Shown here: piece by piece, positions 34,319 through 43,553 of the stretch
Position numbering within the stretch: the stretch's first letter is position 1
How the letters are laid out: every line of letters starts with the position of its first letter
Assembly (NCBI GenBank): GCA_964586425.1
Contig: CAZPHI010000001.1
Coordinates: forward strand, 62,001 to 126,000
Reading direction: 5' to 3'
Length of the DNA: 64,000 nucleotides
From: CAZPHI01 sp964586425
GTDB lineage: Bacteria; Bacillota; Clostridia; Lachnospirales; Lachnospiraceae
The notes under the pieces: generated by a model
What the model saw: only the letters and a program-made list of their open reading frames with translations
What the model was told of the DNA's origin: nothing
The model's database searches: none
Made by a program: the position numbers and the translations under genes

Positions 34319-35534
34319 AACAGCCTCCATTATCTATTATGCTTCTTGCTGCAGCAACTGCCGAACTCCAGGCCCACTGCAGATTATAGCCTCCGCATAT
34401 ACCATCCACATCAACTACTTCTCCAATTGCATAGACATTCTTTCTCTTATATAATTCCAATGTGTTCGGATTCAATTCATCAATAGCAACGCCTCCGCTG
34501 CATACCTGACAATTATCATATCCATTATATCCAGTAAGTACAAATTCCATACCTTTGATAGTTGCGACAATCCTTTGAATATCCTTATTGTCCCATTCTG
34601 CAACGGCTATTTTGTCTAAAGATGACATTCCAAGCACAGCCGATGCAAGCTTTTTATTAATTAGTCCATTAAGAATGCTTTCTCCACTCTTATAAGGCAT
34701 ACTATGTACATAATCACTTATAATTGTATTCAATTCATCCTCATTATACTCCGGCATAATGTCTATGATCGCTTTGGTTTTACTATGATTATATATTCCA
34801 TTAACTGCATCATGACTAACCTGGAACACAGGAATACCAGAAATCCCATAATCAGTAAATTGAATTTCCCCACGATTTTTTGCCACTTCAATATTATTAA
34901 TATGTATTCTTACTTCACCATCACATCTAACACCGGCCATAACCTTGCATAATTTATTATTAGAACGCAGTCCGCATAACGCTGGAAGTGGTTCTACAAT
35001 TCTAACTCCAAGTCCCTTAACCAAATCATATCCACTTCCATCAGAGCCAGACTTTGGGCTTGCCTTAGAACCTGTTGCAATCACGATCGACTTTGCATCA
35101 AAATCAATCCCCTGGCAATGAACCACATTATTATCATCTATTGATAATACCGTTGTATTCGCTTTGATTTTAACCTTATACTCTTGTGCAGCTGCTTTAA
35201 GTGCATCAAGAATGGTTGAGGCCTGCTCACTTGCCGGATATATATAACCATTCTTGTCCTTTGTTCTTACCCCTAATGTATTAAACATCTCTATAACATC
35301 CATATTGTCAAATGCTTTAATTATCCCAAACGCAAAGTCTCTGCTTGAAGTATTGTAGCATTCTTTTGAAAGTTTCATATTGGTAATATTACACTTTCCA
35401 TTACCTGTTTGAAGTATTTTCTTACCAATACGGTCAGTGTGTTCAATTACAGCAACATCAAGCCCTTTTCGAGCCATTGTTATGGCTGCAGTCAGTCCGG
35501 CCGCTCCGCCTCCAATCACTATTGAATCGTACAT
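34305..35534 (-). CDS. BaiN/HI0933-like FAD-binding oxidoreductase
   Basis: A 409-residue flavoprotein of the HI0933/YtfP/BaiN family. The FAD motif IGGGAAGLTAAITMARKGLDVAVIE starts at residue 7. IGKKILQTGNGKCNITN (about 37-53) and the C-terminal GEVVDVDGICGGYNLQWAWSSA are family signatures. Some members act on bile-acid intermediates, but most have no defined substrate and nothing nearby suggests bile-acid metabolism. It is adjacent to a second, unrelated flavoprotein gene. Confidence 0.9.
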   Translation of the reverse strand: MYDSIVIGGGAAGLTAAITMARKGLDVAVIEHTDRIGKKILQTGNGKCNITNMKLSKECYNTSSRDFAFGIIKAFDNMDVIEMFNTLGVRTKDKNGYIYPASEQASTILDALKAAAQEYKVKIKANTTVLSIDDNNVVHCQGIDFDAKSIVIATGSKASPKSGSDGSGYDLVKGLGVRIVEPLPALCGLRSNNKLCKVMAGVRCDGEVRIHINNIEVAKNRGEIQFTDYGISGIPVFQVSHDAVNGIYNHSKTKAIIDIMPEYNEDELNTIISDYVHSMPYKSGESILNGLINKKLASAVLGMSSLDKIAVAEWDNKDIQRIVATIKGMEFVLTGYNGYDNCQVCSGGVAIDELNPNTLELYKRKNVYAIGEVVDVDGICGGYNLQWAWSSAVAAARSIIDNGGCFDKN

Positions 35535-35558
35535 GTCTATTCTCCTAATATTATAAAT

Positions 35559-36158
35559 TCAGCTTGTATATGTCTGCAAAAATTCATACAACAAATCAAC
35601 ACCATCAAGCCTTAATCCGTTAATTATCTGTGTTTGTACGGATTCTGGCAAATCTTTTAACAATATATCCGTATTATCATATAAAGTCTTCTTGTCCTCA
35701 AGATAGATACTTAATTTTCCATCATAAGCCATAATATAATATACCTTTGGTAATGTCTTCGAACTATATGTTTTACGGACAACAATCTCATTTTTGTTAA
35801 ATGACATCAAATTATATGACTTTAATCCTTTTGCCTTATCAGCAGCACTTGGAGACAAGTTGTATTTTTTAATATAATCTATAAGATTATAACGGTTCAT
35901 ACCCACAAATTCAATGGGAATGTTCTTAACTTCTGAAGTCTTCTTCTTTGTATCCTGATCATAACATTCCAAAACATATTTTGTAACTCCAGTTATTACA
36001 GGTTCCTGATTCGAATCAACTGGAATAGTAACTTTGGTACTGCTTTCGCTATCTGTACTCTTATTCATGCCTGAATTAAAAATTGTAAAATAATATGACC
36101 CCATATATACCAGCACTAAAGCTGTAATACATAAGCAGATAATAGAAAGTTTTTTCAT
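35559..36158 (-). CDS. Membrane-anchored protein with BofC-like C-terminal domain
   Basis: A 199-residue protein with an N-terminal membrane helix or uncleaved signal (about 6-27), a Ser/Thr-rich linker, and a C-terminal region (about 140-197: VYYIMAYDGKLSIYLEDKKTLY...TQIINGLRLDGVDLLYEFLQTYTS). That region resembles the BofC C-terminal domain. BofC controls sporulation signalling in Bacillus; in Lachnospiraceae the domain is found more widely. The ATG at 36158 has AGAGG five bases upstream; a GTG two codons earlier overlaps it. It follows the carboxyltransferase gene by 69 bases. Confidence 0.65.
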   Translation of the reverse strand: MKKLSIICLCITALVLVYMGSYYFTIFNSGMNKSTDSESSTKVTIPVDSNQEPVITGVTKYVLECYDQDTKKKTSEVKNIPIEFVGMNRYNLIDYIKKYNLSPSAADKAKGLKSYNLMSFNKNEIVVRKTYSSKTLPKVYYIMAYDGKLSIYLEDKKTLYDNTDILLKDLPESVQTQIINGLRLDGVDLLYEFLQTYTS

Positions 36159-36227
36159 ACACACCTCTTCAACATCAATGTAATCATTTATTTCTATTAT
36201 CTGCTTTTATTTGAAATCTATACCATA

Positions 36228-37736
36228 TTACAATGGAATATTCCCATGTTTTTTTTGAATTGATATCTTTCTGCTTCTTGTCCTTCCTAGAAGTTCTCTA
36301 ATATCAACAAGTATTCTTCTCCTTGTATCCTCAGGCTTAATAATATCATCAATAAATCCACGCTGTCTTGCAATGCCAATTCCCATAGAAGTCTTTTTAT
36401 ACTCTTCTAATTTTGCATTAAAATAATCAGCTCGTTTTGTTTCATCAGTAAATGCGTTAAGTTCCTTACCATATATAATCTCACAAGCACCCTCTGCGCC
36501 CATTACAGCCACTTGGGCATCTGGCCATGCATATACCCTGTCAGCCTTAAGATGCTTACTGTTCATCGCTACATAAGCTCCTCCATATGCTTTTCTTACA
36601 ATTATATTAATTCTTGGTGTTGTAGCTTCTGAATATGCATATAGAATCTTAGCTCCATGCCTTATAATACCCTTGTATTCTTCAGTAACGCTAGGCATAA
36701 ATCCTGGTGTATCGGTAAATGATACAATAGGAATATTATATTCATCACAATATCTTATAAAACGTGCAGCTTTATCACTTGCATCACAATCAAGTACTCC
36801 TGCCCTGTACTTAGGCTGATTAGCAACAATTCCTACTGTTATCTCCGCAACCTTACCAAAACCTGTAATTATATTCTTAGCATATTGGGCATAGACATCA
36901 ATATATGAATTATCATCAAGCACTGTTCTAACAATATCTTTCATATTATATACTTTGTTATCTTCCTTTGGAAGAATTGTATTCAACAAACTCTGATCTT
37001 TGTCATTACCCGATGTAATCCATGGAAATTCAAAGTTGCCTAATTTTCTCTTTGCATAACAATGCGGTATTGTATCAAGCAAATCCCTAACCTTACTATA
37101 ACAGTCAAGTTCTGATGAACATCGAAAATGCGCAGCTCCACTATTCTGAGCATGTACAACAGAGCCACCTAATTCTTCTGCACTGATGGATTTTCCTGTT
37201 ACCTTCTTAATAACCTTAGGGCCAGTTAAAAACATTTTCCCAATATTGTCAATTATGAATGTAAAATCCATAATTGCAGGAGAATACACTGCGCCTCCGG
37301 CACATGGTCCCGCAATAATTGCAATCTGAGGAATATAGCCAGAAGCCATTGTATTATAATAGAACACTTCACCATAGCCAGCCATAGCATCTATTCCATC
37401 TTGAATTCTTGCTCCACCGGAATCACTGATTCCTATAACCGGACACTTATTTCTAATTGCATCCTCTATTGTTCTTGCTATCTTAAAACCCTGATTCCAT
37501 CCAATAGTGCCACCCATTATCGTAAAATCCTGAGAATAGATATATACACGTTTACCATGAATTTGGCCATATCCTGTAATAACACCATCAAAGATATGAC
37601 TGCCTGCGGCTCCCATTGTTGATGATTCATATGTCTCTACAAAACTATCTTTATCCATAATCATATGAACTCTCTCAATTGCATGCAGTTTGCCTTTTCT
37701 ATGCTGTTTATCTATATCATACTGTTCAAGATTCAT
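36228..37736 (-). CDS. Acyl-CoA carboxylase-type carboxyltransferase subunit
   Basis: A 502-residue protein with both halves of the carboxyltransferase fold, like propionyl-CoA carboxylase beta or methylmalonyl-CoA decarboxylase alpha. Typical motifs are the N-terminal KGKLHAIERVHMIMDKDSF, GGSVVHAQNSGAAHFRC, VSFTDTPGFMPSVTEEYKGIIRHGAKILYAYSEATTPRI and KAYGGAYVAMNSKHLKAD. It should move CO2 between biotin and an acyl-CoA. No biotin carboxylase, biotin carrier or sodium-pump gene is adjacent, so its partner must be elsewhere or the function has shifted. The ATG at 37736 follows AAGGAG by eight bases. Confidence 0.88.
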   Translation of the reverse strand: MNLEQYDIDKQHRKGKLHAIERVHMIMDKDSFVETYESSTMGAAGSHIFDGVITGYGQIHGKRVYIYSQDFTIMGGTIGWNQGFKIARTIEDAIRNKCPVIGISDSGGARIQDGIDAMAGYGEVFYYNTMASGYIPQIAIIAGPCAGGAVYSPAIMDFTFIIDNIGKMFLTGPKVIKKVTGKSISAEELGGSVVHAQNSGAAHFRCSSELDCYSKVRDLLDTIPHCYAKRKLGNFEFPWITSGNDKDQSLLNTILPKEDNKVYNMKDIVRTVLDDNSYIDVYAQYAKNIITGFGKVAEITVGIVANQPKYRAGVLDCDASDKAARFIRYCDEYNIPIVSFTDTPGFMPSVTEEYKGIIRHGAKILYAYSEATTPRINIIVRKAYGGAYVAMNSKHLKADRVYAWPDAQVAVMGAEGACEIIYGKELNAFTDETKRADYFNAKLEEYKKTSMGIGIARQRGFIDDIIKPEDTRRRILVDIRELLGRTRSRKISIQKKHGNIPL

Positions 37737-37748
37737 ATGCAAGACTCC

Positions 37749-39143
37749 TTATTTTTGTAATTGTAACAATACATCTTCTTTTGTAATCATTCTCAAATCA
37801 TTCTCATTAGGATTATCTATCCCAACTATTCTTGATGCCTGATTATTAACACATCTCTCAAAGAAGTTACGAACCTCTCTGGCATTAGCAAAATTCTTGT
37901 TTTCTTTTGCTTTGTCAAAATGCTGTTTTGCAATCTCCTTAGCATCTTCCGAGAACTCATAATCTTGTTTTGTACTCATTGATACAAGAATATCCATTAA
38001 TTCATCCGAAGAATAATTCTCAAAGAATATGTACTTATTGAATCTTGAACGAAGTCCAGGATTAGAATCAAGAAATTCTTCCATCAAATCAGTATAACCG
38101 GCAACAATAACAATCAAATTATCCCTATTATCTTCCATCGCCTTAAGAATTGTATCAATTGCTTCCTGTCCAAAATCTCCCTCTTTACGTCCAGCAACAA
38201 GAGAATACGCCTCATCAATAAAAAGGACGCCGCCCTTGGCACTTTCGATTACTTCAGCAGTCTTAATTGCTGTTTGTCCAACAAATCCACTTACCAGTCC
38301 AGAACGGTCAACCTCAACAAAATGCCCACTTTCAAGAATTCCAAGTGAGCGATAAACTCTTGCTAATAGACGTGCAACTGTTGTTTTACCAGTACCTGGA
38401 TTACCAGAGAATACAAGATGTTTTGAAACACTTGGGAATTTCATACCCTTCTGTTCACGTATTTTTTGAACCTTCAAGAAATTAATTAATCCATTAACAT
38501 CTTCCTTAACACTCTTTAATCCAACTAAAGAATTCAATTCTGTAAGAATTACATCAAGTGGTTCCGGTGGTTCTGATTCCTGCATAAGACTTCTCTTTAA
38601 TTCATCCTCACTAGAATACATATCAGCTGATGCAGAGGCAACAATTCCATATTCATGAAGGTATTCATCAAGCATAACATTGTATATACTGAGGAAATGT
38701 ATCTCTCTGTCATTAAGGTCATCATCGCAAGCAACATATGCCTGACCAAGACACTTGTATAATGCAGTAAGCTTTTCTGTACGTTTATTCTTTTTATTAA
38801 TACCTGCAGCCATCTCCTTAGCATCAGCTAGTACAAAGTACTTAAAAGCCATTGGGACCTGATTGCCATATATAGATGGGATGAGATTATAATCACATCT
38901 AAGATTAGCCATCTTATCGCTATCCATCTTTATTCCAAGATACTTTTGTATAAATTCAGCCTCTTTTTCATCGATTGTAGTAAAAGCACTGCTTATGTAT
39001 CCAAGGTATCTAAGTAAATCATTCTTCAAGACATTCCTTAATGCTGTAAATAAACGATCTTTTACAATTCCACTGCGTTCTATATCATCACATAAATCAT
39101 AGCATTCCAAAATCGCTTTATCTAAGTTTAACTCTTTTGCCAT
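37749..39143 (-). CDS. CbxX/CfxQ-family AAA ATPase (SpoVK-like)
   Basis: A 464-residue protein: a helical N-terminal half (about 1-195), then one AAA+ module with Walker A FSGNPGTGKTTVARLLARVYRSLG (about 231-254), Walker B VLFIDEAYSLV (about 288-298) and sensor/arginine finger LRSRFNKYIFF. The CbbX pore-loop equivalent GFVGQTAIKT is present. The family includes the rubisco activase CbbX and sporulation protein SpoVK; no rubisco is expected here. It sits between a patatin and the carboxyltransferase gene; remodelling of some local enzyme is conceivable but unproven. Confidence 0.88.
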   Translation of the reverse strand: MAKELNLDKAILECYDLCDDIERSGIVKDRLFTALRNVLKNDLLRYLGYISSAFTTIDEKEAEFIQKYLGIKMDSDKMANLRCDYNLIPSIYGNQVPMAFKYFVLADAKEMAAGINKKNKRTEKLTALYKCLGQAYVACDDDLNDREIHFLSIYNVMLDEYLHEYGIVASASADMYSSEDELKRSLMQESEPPEPLDVILTELNSLVGLKSVKEDVNGLINFLKVQKIREQKGMKFPSVSKHLVFSGNPGTGKTTVARLLARVYRSLGILESGHFVEVDRSGLVSGFVGQTAIKTAEVIESAKGGVLFIDEAYSLVAGRKEGDFGQEAIDTILKAMEDNRDNLIVIVAGYTDLMEEFLDSNPGLRSRFNKYIFFENYSSDELMDILVSMSTKQDYEFSEDAKEIAKQHFDKAKENKNFANAREVRNFFERCVNNQASRIVGIDNPNENDLRMITKEDVLLQLQK

Positions 39144-39167
39144 CTTTTATGATTCTCCATTCATCTG

Positions 39168-40085
39168 TTATTGATACTTATTAATTATATCATATAATTT
39201 TGACATATTGTCATTAACATTATTAGATAATGTCTGCTGTCTATATTCAAACATAATCTGTTTGTAATCTGTTTCCTCTTGAATTCGTATTACCTCTTTA
39301 AGGTCATCTGTCATAATACCATTATTATAATTAGCAATCGTTCTTTTACCATCAAGATATCCGCATCGCATTCTGATTGCTGCCCCTTTTGCAGAAAAAT
39401 CAAGTGTTCCATCCAATAATTCACCAAGGCTCTTCATTGGTTTAATTAAGATGATTTTAGCACCAGGATACAAAGATGTATCAATCTTAGTTTCAGGTGA
39501 TAATCCAACACAGATGAATTGATCAATTCCAAGATCGTATAATGGTTTGATTGGCATATTATCAGTTAAACCACCATCACGATACACATAATTGCCTATT
39601 TTAACCGGCTCGTATATATAAGGCATTGCTGATGAAGCTAATAGTACTTTGGTAATTAGTTCATTATCCATATTATTCAATTCCATATATGTCTTCTGTC
39701 CTGCCCCATCTCCGTTCTCATCATATCTTGATACACTTGCATATATAGGATATGAAAGTGAGCGTATCTTCTCAAAATCCACATATTGTGAAATTATATC
39801 AATCAAGCCCTGTCTGGTGAATAGCCCCTCTTTAAAATCAATCATACTTAATTCAGTATCCAGAAACTGTTCATTAGAGATATTGTTCCATATATATTCT
39901 GACATTGACAAATCATTCTGACTATATAGTACTGCATTCAGACTTCCCACACTCGCACCAGATACACCTGCAATATCAATATCAGATAATAATTCTTTTA
40001 TTGCTTTGAACACACCTATTTGAAATGCGCCTTTTCCTCCGCCTCCGCCTAAGACTAATCCCCATCTACCACTAAAATCACTCAT
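39168..40085 (-). CDS. Patatin-like phospholipase
   Basis: A 305-residue patatin-fold hydrolase with oxyanion loop LGGGGGKGAFQIGV (about 13-26), nucleophile elbow GASVG (Ser about 44) and catalytic Asp in RDGGLTDNMPI. No signal peptide is present, so it acts inside the cell, probably on lipid acyl esters. The ATG at 40085 has GAGG six bases upstream; the in-frame ATG at 40097 contains that ribosome site. It is the first gene of the long minus-strand run leading to proA and diverges from niaR. Confidence 0.9.
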   Translation of the reverse strand: MSDFSGRWGLVLGGGGGKGAFQIGVFKAIKELLSDIDIAGVSGASVGSLNAVLYSQNDLSMSEYIWNNISNEQFLDTELSMIDFKEGLFTRQGLIDIISQYVDFEKIRSLSYPIYASVSRYDENGDGAGQKTYMELNNMDNELITKVLLASSAMPYIYEPVKIGNYVYRDGGLTDNMPIKPLYDLGIDQFICVGLSPETKIDTSLYPGAKIILIKPMKSLGELLDGTLDFSAKGAAIRMRCGYLDGKRTIANYNNGIMTDDLKEVIRIQEETDYKQIMFEYRQQTLSNNVNDNMSKLYDIINKYQ

Positions 40086-40233
40086 ATTCAACCTCATTTC
40101 TTACAATACTGCAATCTGTAAACAGCATTTACTATAAAAGTATACCATATTATTGCTATATTTACATCAGTAATATCGAATTTTAACCTTCTTAATTACG
40201 CATTTTTTACACTTTTAATTATTCTTCAATTTC

Positions 40234-40268
40234 ACTGTCTTGTCACCTGTCAATTTATATGCTACAAT
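40234..40268 (+). promoter_or_regulatory. niaR promoter with overlapping candidate operator
   Basis: TTGTCA (40240-40245) and TACAAT (40263-40268) are 17 bases apart. The stretch ACTGTCTTGTCACCTGTCA (40234-40252) contains repeated TGTC elements overlapping the -35, similar in style to published NiaR sites. Autorepression by the niacin-responsive product is inferred. Confidence 0.6.
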
Positions 40269-40311
40269 AATTTGAATAATTCAAAAAACATGTAGAAAGG
40301 AATACTATAAT

Positions 40312-40851
40312 ATGCCAATAACTGATGAAAACCTTTCTGGAGAAAAAAGACGTTTGGAATTAATGAGCATACTAAAAGCAAGTGATAATGCTGTGTCCGG
40401 CAGTTCACTAGCCAAGCTTTTGCATGTAAGCCGACAGGTTATTGTTCAAGATATTGCGCTTCTAAGAGCTGCCAATAATAATATATATTCAACTAATAAG
40501 GGTTATGTTCTTACTGAAGTGTCTGATAATGACAAAGCACCTACACGTATCATAAAAGTTTGCCACAATGATAGTCAAATTCGTGATGAGCTTACTACAA
40601 TTGTAGAATATGGTGGTCATATAATTGATGTACGCGTACACCATGAAATCTATGGTGATTTCAAAGGCGAGCTCAATATCAAAACAATAAAAGATATAGA
40701 TGAATTCGAGAGAAAATTACACAATGGTGAAGCTGCACCACTTAAGAATGTTACTTCTGGTTATCACTGTCATACTATAAGTGCTCCAACGAAGAAAATA
40801 CTTGATTTAATTGAAGAAGAACTTGATAACAAGGGCTATCTTGTAAAATAG
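40312..40851 (+). CDS. niaR: Niacin-responsive transcriptional repressor NiaR
   Basis: NiaR (YrxA) represses niacin uptake and NAD synthesis genes when niacin is plentiful. The 179-residue protein has a winged helix (about 10-70: RRLELMSILKASDNAVSGSSLAKLLHVSRQVIVQDIALLR). A 3H domain follows (about 78-178) whose metal-binding histidines are visible in HNDSQI, RVHHEIYG and SGYHCHTI. No NAD gene is adjacent, so its targets lie elsewhere, plus probably itself. Its last 16 bases overlap the convergent TenI-like gene. AAAGGA lies ten bases before the ATG. Confidence 0.92.
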   Translation: MPITDENLSGEKRRLELMSILKASDNAVSGSSLAKLLHVSRQVIVQDIALLRAANNNIYSTNKGYVLTEVSDNDKAPTRIIKVCHNDSQIRDELTTIVEYGGHIIDVRVHHEIYGDFKGELNIKTIKDIDEFERKLHNGEAAPLKNVTSGYHCHTISAPTKKILDLIEEELDNKGYLVK

Positions 40852-41390
40852 TACGATAACATGCAGGCGTCATTGGCGCCTGCATTAATTATATCCTGAT
40901 AATTCTCTGGCTTTATTCCACCAATCGCATACACTGGAATATTAACGCTATCACATATCTCTTTCAGATATTCTAGTCCCTTACCCGGAACACCTTTATG
41001 TGAATTTGTATCATATATATGTCCTGCTATAAGATAATTAGCACCCAGCTTTTCTGCTGTTTTTGCTTCTATAACGCTGTGCACAGACACACCAATTGTA
41101 TCAATTGTGTCATTAATTATAGTGCTGTTTTTAATGTACTCATGATATGAAAGCTGAACGTCATTGCAGCCAATATTTACAGCAGCTTCAACATATGAAT
41201 TAACAGCCATATCTATATTCTTTTTTATACACAATTCATATACTTGTTTTGCCAATTCCTCATATTCCTTTAGATTCAAGTCTTTTTCACGAAGTATTAG
41301 CTTTCTTGGTTTAGAATCAAGAATCTTCTCAATTCTATCAAAGTAATCTTTACTTGAGGTACAAAGATGTCTGTCAGTAATTGCAATCAC
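40836..41390 (-). CDS. TenI/ThiE-like thiamine phosphate synthase-family protein
   Basis: A 184-residue TIM-barrel protein of the ThiE/TenI superfamily: N-terminal ITDRHLC, LREKDLNLKEYEELA (about 33-47), SVHSVIEAKTAEKLGANYLIAGHIYDTNSHKGVPGKGLEYL (about 99-139) and a C-terminal phosphate loop AIGGIKPENYQDIINAGAND. The GHI...T and KGVPG features favour TenI (thiazole tautomerase) or a ThiE2-type enzyme; no other thiamine genes are nearby. Its 3' end overlaps niaR, and the niaR terminator hairpin lies within its coding sequence. Confidence 0.75.
   Translation of the reverse strand: MIAITDRHLCTSSKDYFDRIEKILDSKPRKLILREKDLNLKEYEELAKQVYELCIKKNIDMAVNSYVEAAVNIGCNDVQLSYHEYIKNSTIINDTIDTIGVSVHSVIEAKTAEKLGANYLIAGHIYDTNSHKGVPGKGLEYLKEICDSVNIPVYAIGGIKPENYQDIINAGANDACMLSYYFTR
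40862..40884 (+). terminator. Hairpin after niaR, inside the convergent gene
   Basis: TGCAGGCG and CGCCTGCA form a GC-rich 8-bp stem with a 7-base loop starting about ten bases after the niaR stop. It is followed by ATTAATT rather than a run of T, so termination may be partial. The same bases code for the last residues of the TenI-like protein. Confidence 0.5.
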
Positions 41391-41413
41391 TATAATCTCT
41401 CCTATAATACTTT

Positions 41414-41890
41414 TTAGTTCATTTCATCCGAAGTGAATGAATATGGTAATAATTCCATTAATGTATATGTTTTAATAATACCATCACTGTCTGTAAGAAG
41501 TACTGTAAAATCCTTATTAGCAAATTCCTGCATCACCTGTCTGCATATTCCGCATGGCATAGTTATATCAAAAGCCGATGAGGCTATTGCAATCTTTTTA
41601 ATACTACGATTTCCATCAGCAATACAAGAGAATATTGCAGTTCGTTCAGCACAATTCGTTGCACCGAATGAAGCATTTTCAATATTACAGCCCTTGTATA
41701 TCTTATTATTAGAGCCAAGTACAGCTGCCCCAACCTTAAACTTAGAGTAAGGTGAATAAGAATTAATCATTGCTTTGTAGCTTTCCAAGACTAGATTAAT
41801 GTCCTCTATGGATGCTGTATTATTCTGAGAGCTTATTCTTGTACACATATTATCAAGCTGTTCTAATAAATCAGTATTCTCTGTATTCAT
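41414..41890 (-). CDS. cdd: Cytidine deaminase
   Basis: A 158-residue homotetrameric-type cytidine deaminase that salvages cytidine and deoxycytidine to uridines. Zinc motifs CAERTAIF (about 80-87) and PCGICRQV (about 112-119) and the substrate motif GCNIENASFG are intact. The ATG at 41890 overlaps the stop of the upstream DUF3048 gene as TGATG, a sign of translational coupling; a GTG one codon earlier is the alternative. It is typical to find cdd near ybeY and phoH in Firmicutes. Confidence 0.95.
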   Translation of the reverse strand: MNTENTDLLEQLDNMCTRISSQNNTASIEDINLVLESYKAMINSYSPYSKFKVGAAVLGSNNKIYKGCNIENASFGATNCAERTAIFSCIADGNRSIKKIAIASSAFDITMPCGICRQVMQEFANKDFTVLLTDSDGIIKTYTLMELLPYSFTSDEMN

Positions 41891-42987
41891 CACTTAATTG
41901 TCACTTCACTTTCTCTGGCACTTTCAATCTGGCACACCCAGGTTTTACCTTGATTTAGAACTATTTCTGTACCATCGGCATAATAATACTTTGTAGAACC
42001 GTAATCGTCTGGTTTCTTCCAGGTTACTTCAATCGCATTACCGTCAGTAATATAAAGACCTTTTCCTGTTCCACTTGTAATATAGTTAGGCGTTCCATTC
42101 TCGTAATAACTGCCTGTTACATATTTGACAAGAATATTCTTATATCTGAGATGTTCACCTGTTTCCTTATCTATCTGAGCCTGTTCGAATTCATATCTAA
42201 AGTACAGTTTTGTTGCCGGATCATAAGTAAACCAAGGTTGATTATTAGAATAGCCAGGGAAAAATTCATTACATGTAACTCCATTCGTAATTGATATGTC
42301 ATTACTATCATCTTCATTGAATGTATATGGTGCTACATAACTATCTGTATATTCTGTTGGATACTTTTTCTCAAGTACACTTGCAAGTATTCCTTCACCA
42401 GATGTATATGCGTTATGAGGTGCTACACGGTCAGTACTTCTAAAGAAATTACAATACACCATTCCTTCCAGAGCATGCATCTCAGGCTTATCAAGATATA
42501 CCTTTGCATAATCAGAATACCCATAATGAACATAATTAGCCTCAAACTCTTTAGCAAAGAACAAATAATATGTTCTGCAACTTCTAACAGGTCCTATTTT
42601 AGTCAATCCCGTTGTATCGCCGAACACTGCACACAGTCTTGTAATACCACCTTCTGCATAAGATTCAAATACTATATCTGCAGCACCAATTGATGATTGT
42701 GGCAAAACATCATATACATTGCTAATCATAACCGCAGTAGGTACTTTCTTTGCTACAGCTTCATCAACCCAAAGGCCTGTCAATGTGCTTCTTGCCTGTC
42801 CTTCATGTGATGGAACCGTTTCTTTATCAACACTATTATCTCCTGCTTTATTTTCAGTATCAGTAGTGTTTTGTGAATCAACGCTTTGGTTATCGCTCTT
42901 TTTCTGGCATGAATTAAATCCAATAATACATACAAGCAAGATGATAACAGCTCCTACAGTAACTGCAATTATACTTTTTTTGTTCAT
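41890..42987 (-). CDS. DUF3048 (YerB-like) lipoprotein
   Basis: A 365-residue exported protein. The N-terminus has a basic start, a hydrophobic stretch and a lipobox-like FNSC (Cys about 27), pointing to a lipid anchor outside the membrane. DUF3048 features follow: LTGLWVDEAVAKKVPTAVMISN, ARPQSS-type PQSSIGAADIVFESYAEGGITRLCAVF, KIGPVRSCRTYYLFFAKEF and a C-terminal WKKPDDYGSTKYYYADGTEI. The family (Bacillus YerB) has no firm function. The ATG at 42987 is preceded by GGGA; a GTG two codons earlier is possible. It is coupled to cdd. Confidence 0.87.
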   Translation of the reverse strand: MNKKSIIAVTVGAVIILLVCIIGFNSCQKKSDNQSVDSQNTTDTENKAGDNSVDKETVPSHEGQARSTLTGLWVDEAVAKKVPTAVMISNVYDVLPQSSIGAADIVFESYAEGGITRLCAVFGDTTGLTKIGPVRSCRTYYLFFAKEFEANYVHYGYSDYAKVYLDKPEMHALEGMVYCNFFRSTDRVAPHNAYTSGEGILASVLEKKYPTEYTDSYVAPYTFNEDDSNDISITNGVTCNEFFPGYSNNQPWFTYDPATKLYFRYEFEQAQIDKETGEHLRYKNILVKYVTGSYYENGTPNYITSGTGKGLYITDGNAIEVTWKKPDDYGSTKYYYADGTEIVLNQGKTWVCQIESARESEVTIK

Positions 42988-43046
42988 ACACATCCCGTCC
43001 TCTCAGTTTTTAATATTCAGTTTTAATATTGATTTATATCACTTTG

Positions 43047-43553
43047 TTATCTTGTAATTCCCAGATTATTAAGTATATTATTCTGATGTTCCTCCATAAT
43101 CTTCGCTTCTTCCGGAATCATGTGATCAAAGCCAAACAGATGCATCATGCTATGTGCTGTAAGAAATGCTAATTCACGCTTTACAGAATGACCGTATTTG
43201 TCGGCCTGCTCGTACACCTTTTCAACAGATATAACAATATCTCCCAGTAGAAGTTCACCTGTATCAGGTTCAAAACAATCTTCTCCATTCTCTTCAAGAA
43301 AATCAAAATCTCCTTCTTTCTCATATTCAATCATAGGGAATGAAAGCACATCTGTTGCAGCATCAATTTCTCTGTTCTCTTTGTTAATTTCCTGAATACG
43401 GCTATTATTAACTAAAAGCACGCTTACCTCAGCTTCATATGGGCACTTAGCATAATCAATTGCTTCATTAATTACATCACTAATAACCTGTTCATAATCA
43501 AAATCGAATATTGGCTGCTTCAACTCTGATTCATCATCAATATTAATTGTCAT
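43047..43553 (-). CDS. ybeY: Endoribonuclease YbeY
   Basis: YbeY is a zinc-dependent single-strand endoribonuclease needed for 16S rRNA 3'-end maturation and ribosome quality control. The 168-residue protein contains the three-His motif HSMMHLFGFDH (about 131-141) and TDVLSFPM. An acidic insertion (EKEGDFDFLEENGEDCFEPD, about 80-99) lies before GELLLGDIVIS. The ATG at 43553 follows GGAGG by ten bases and overlaps phoH by 11 bases; the longer frame would intrude far into phoH. Order yqfC-yqfD-phoH-ybeY is the standard one in Firmicutes. Confidence 0.95.
   Translation of the reverse strand: MTINIDDESELKQPIFDFDYEQVISDVINEAIDYAKCPYEAEVSVLLVNNSRIQEINKENREIDAATDVLSFPMIEYEKEGDFDFLEENGEDCFEPDTGELLLGDIVISVEKVYEQADKYGHSVKRELAFLTAHSMMHLFGFDHMIPEEAKIMEEHQNNILNNLGITR

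Noticed and set aside
41391..41413. TPP riboswitch before the TenI/ThiE-like gene
   Set aside because: The gap to cdd is 23 bases, too short for a riboswitch.
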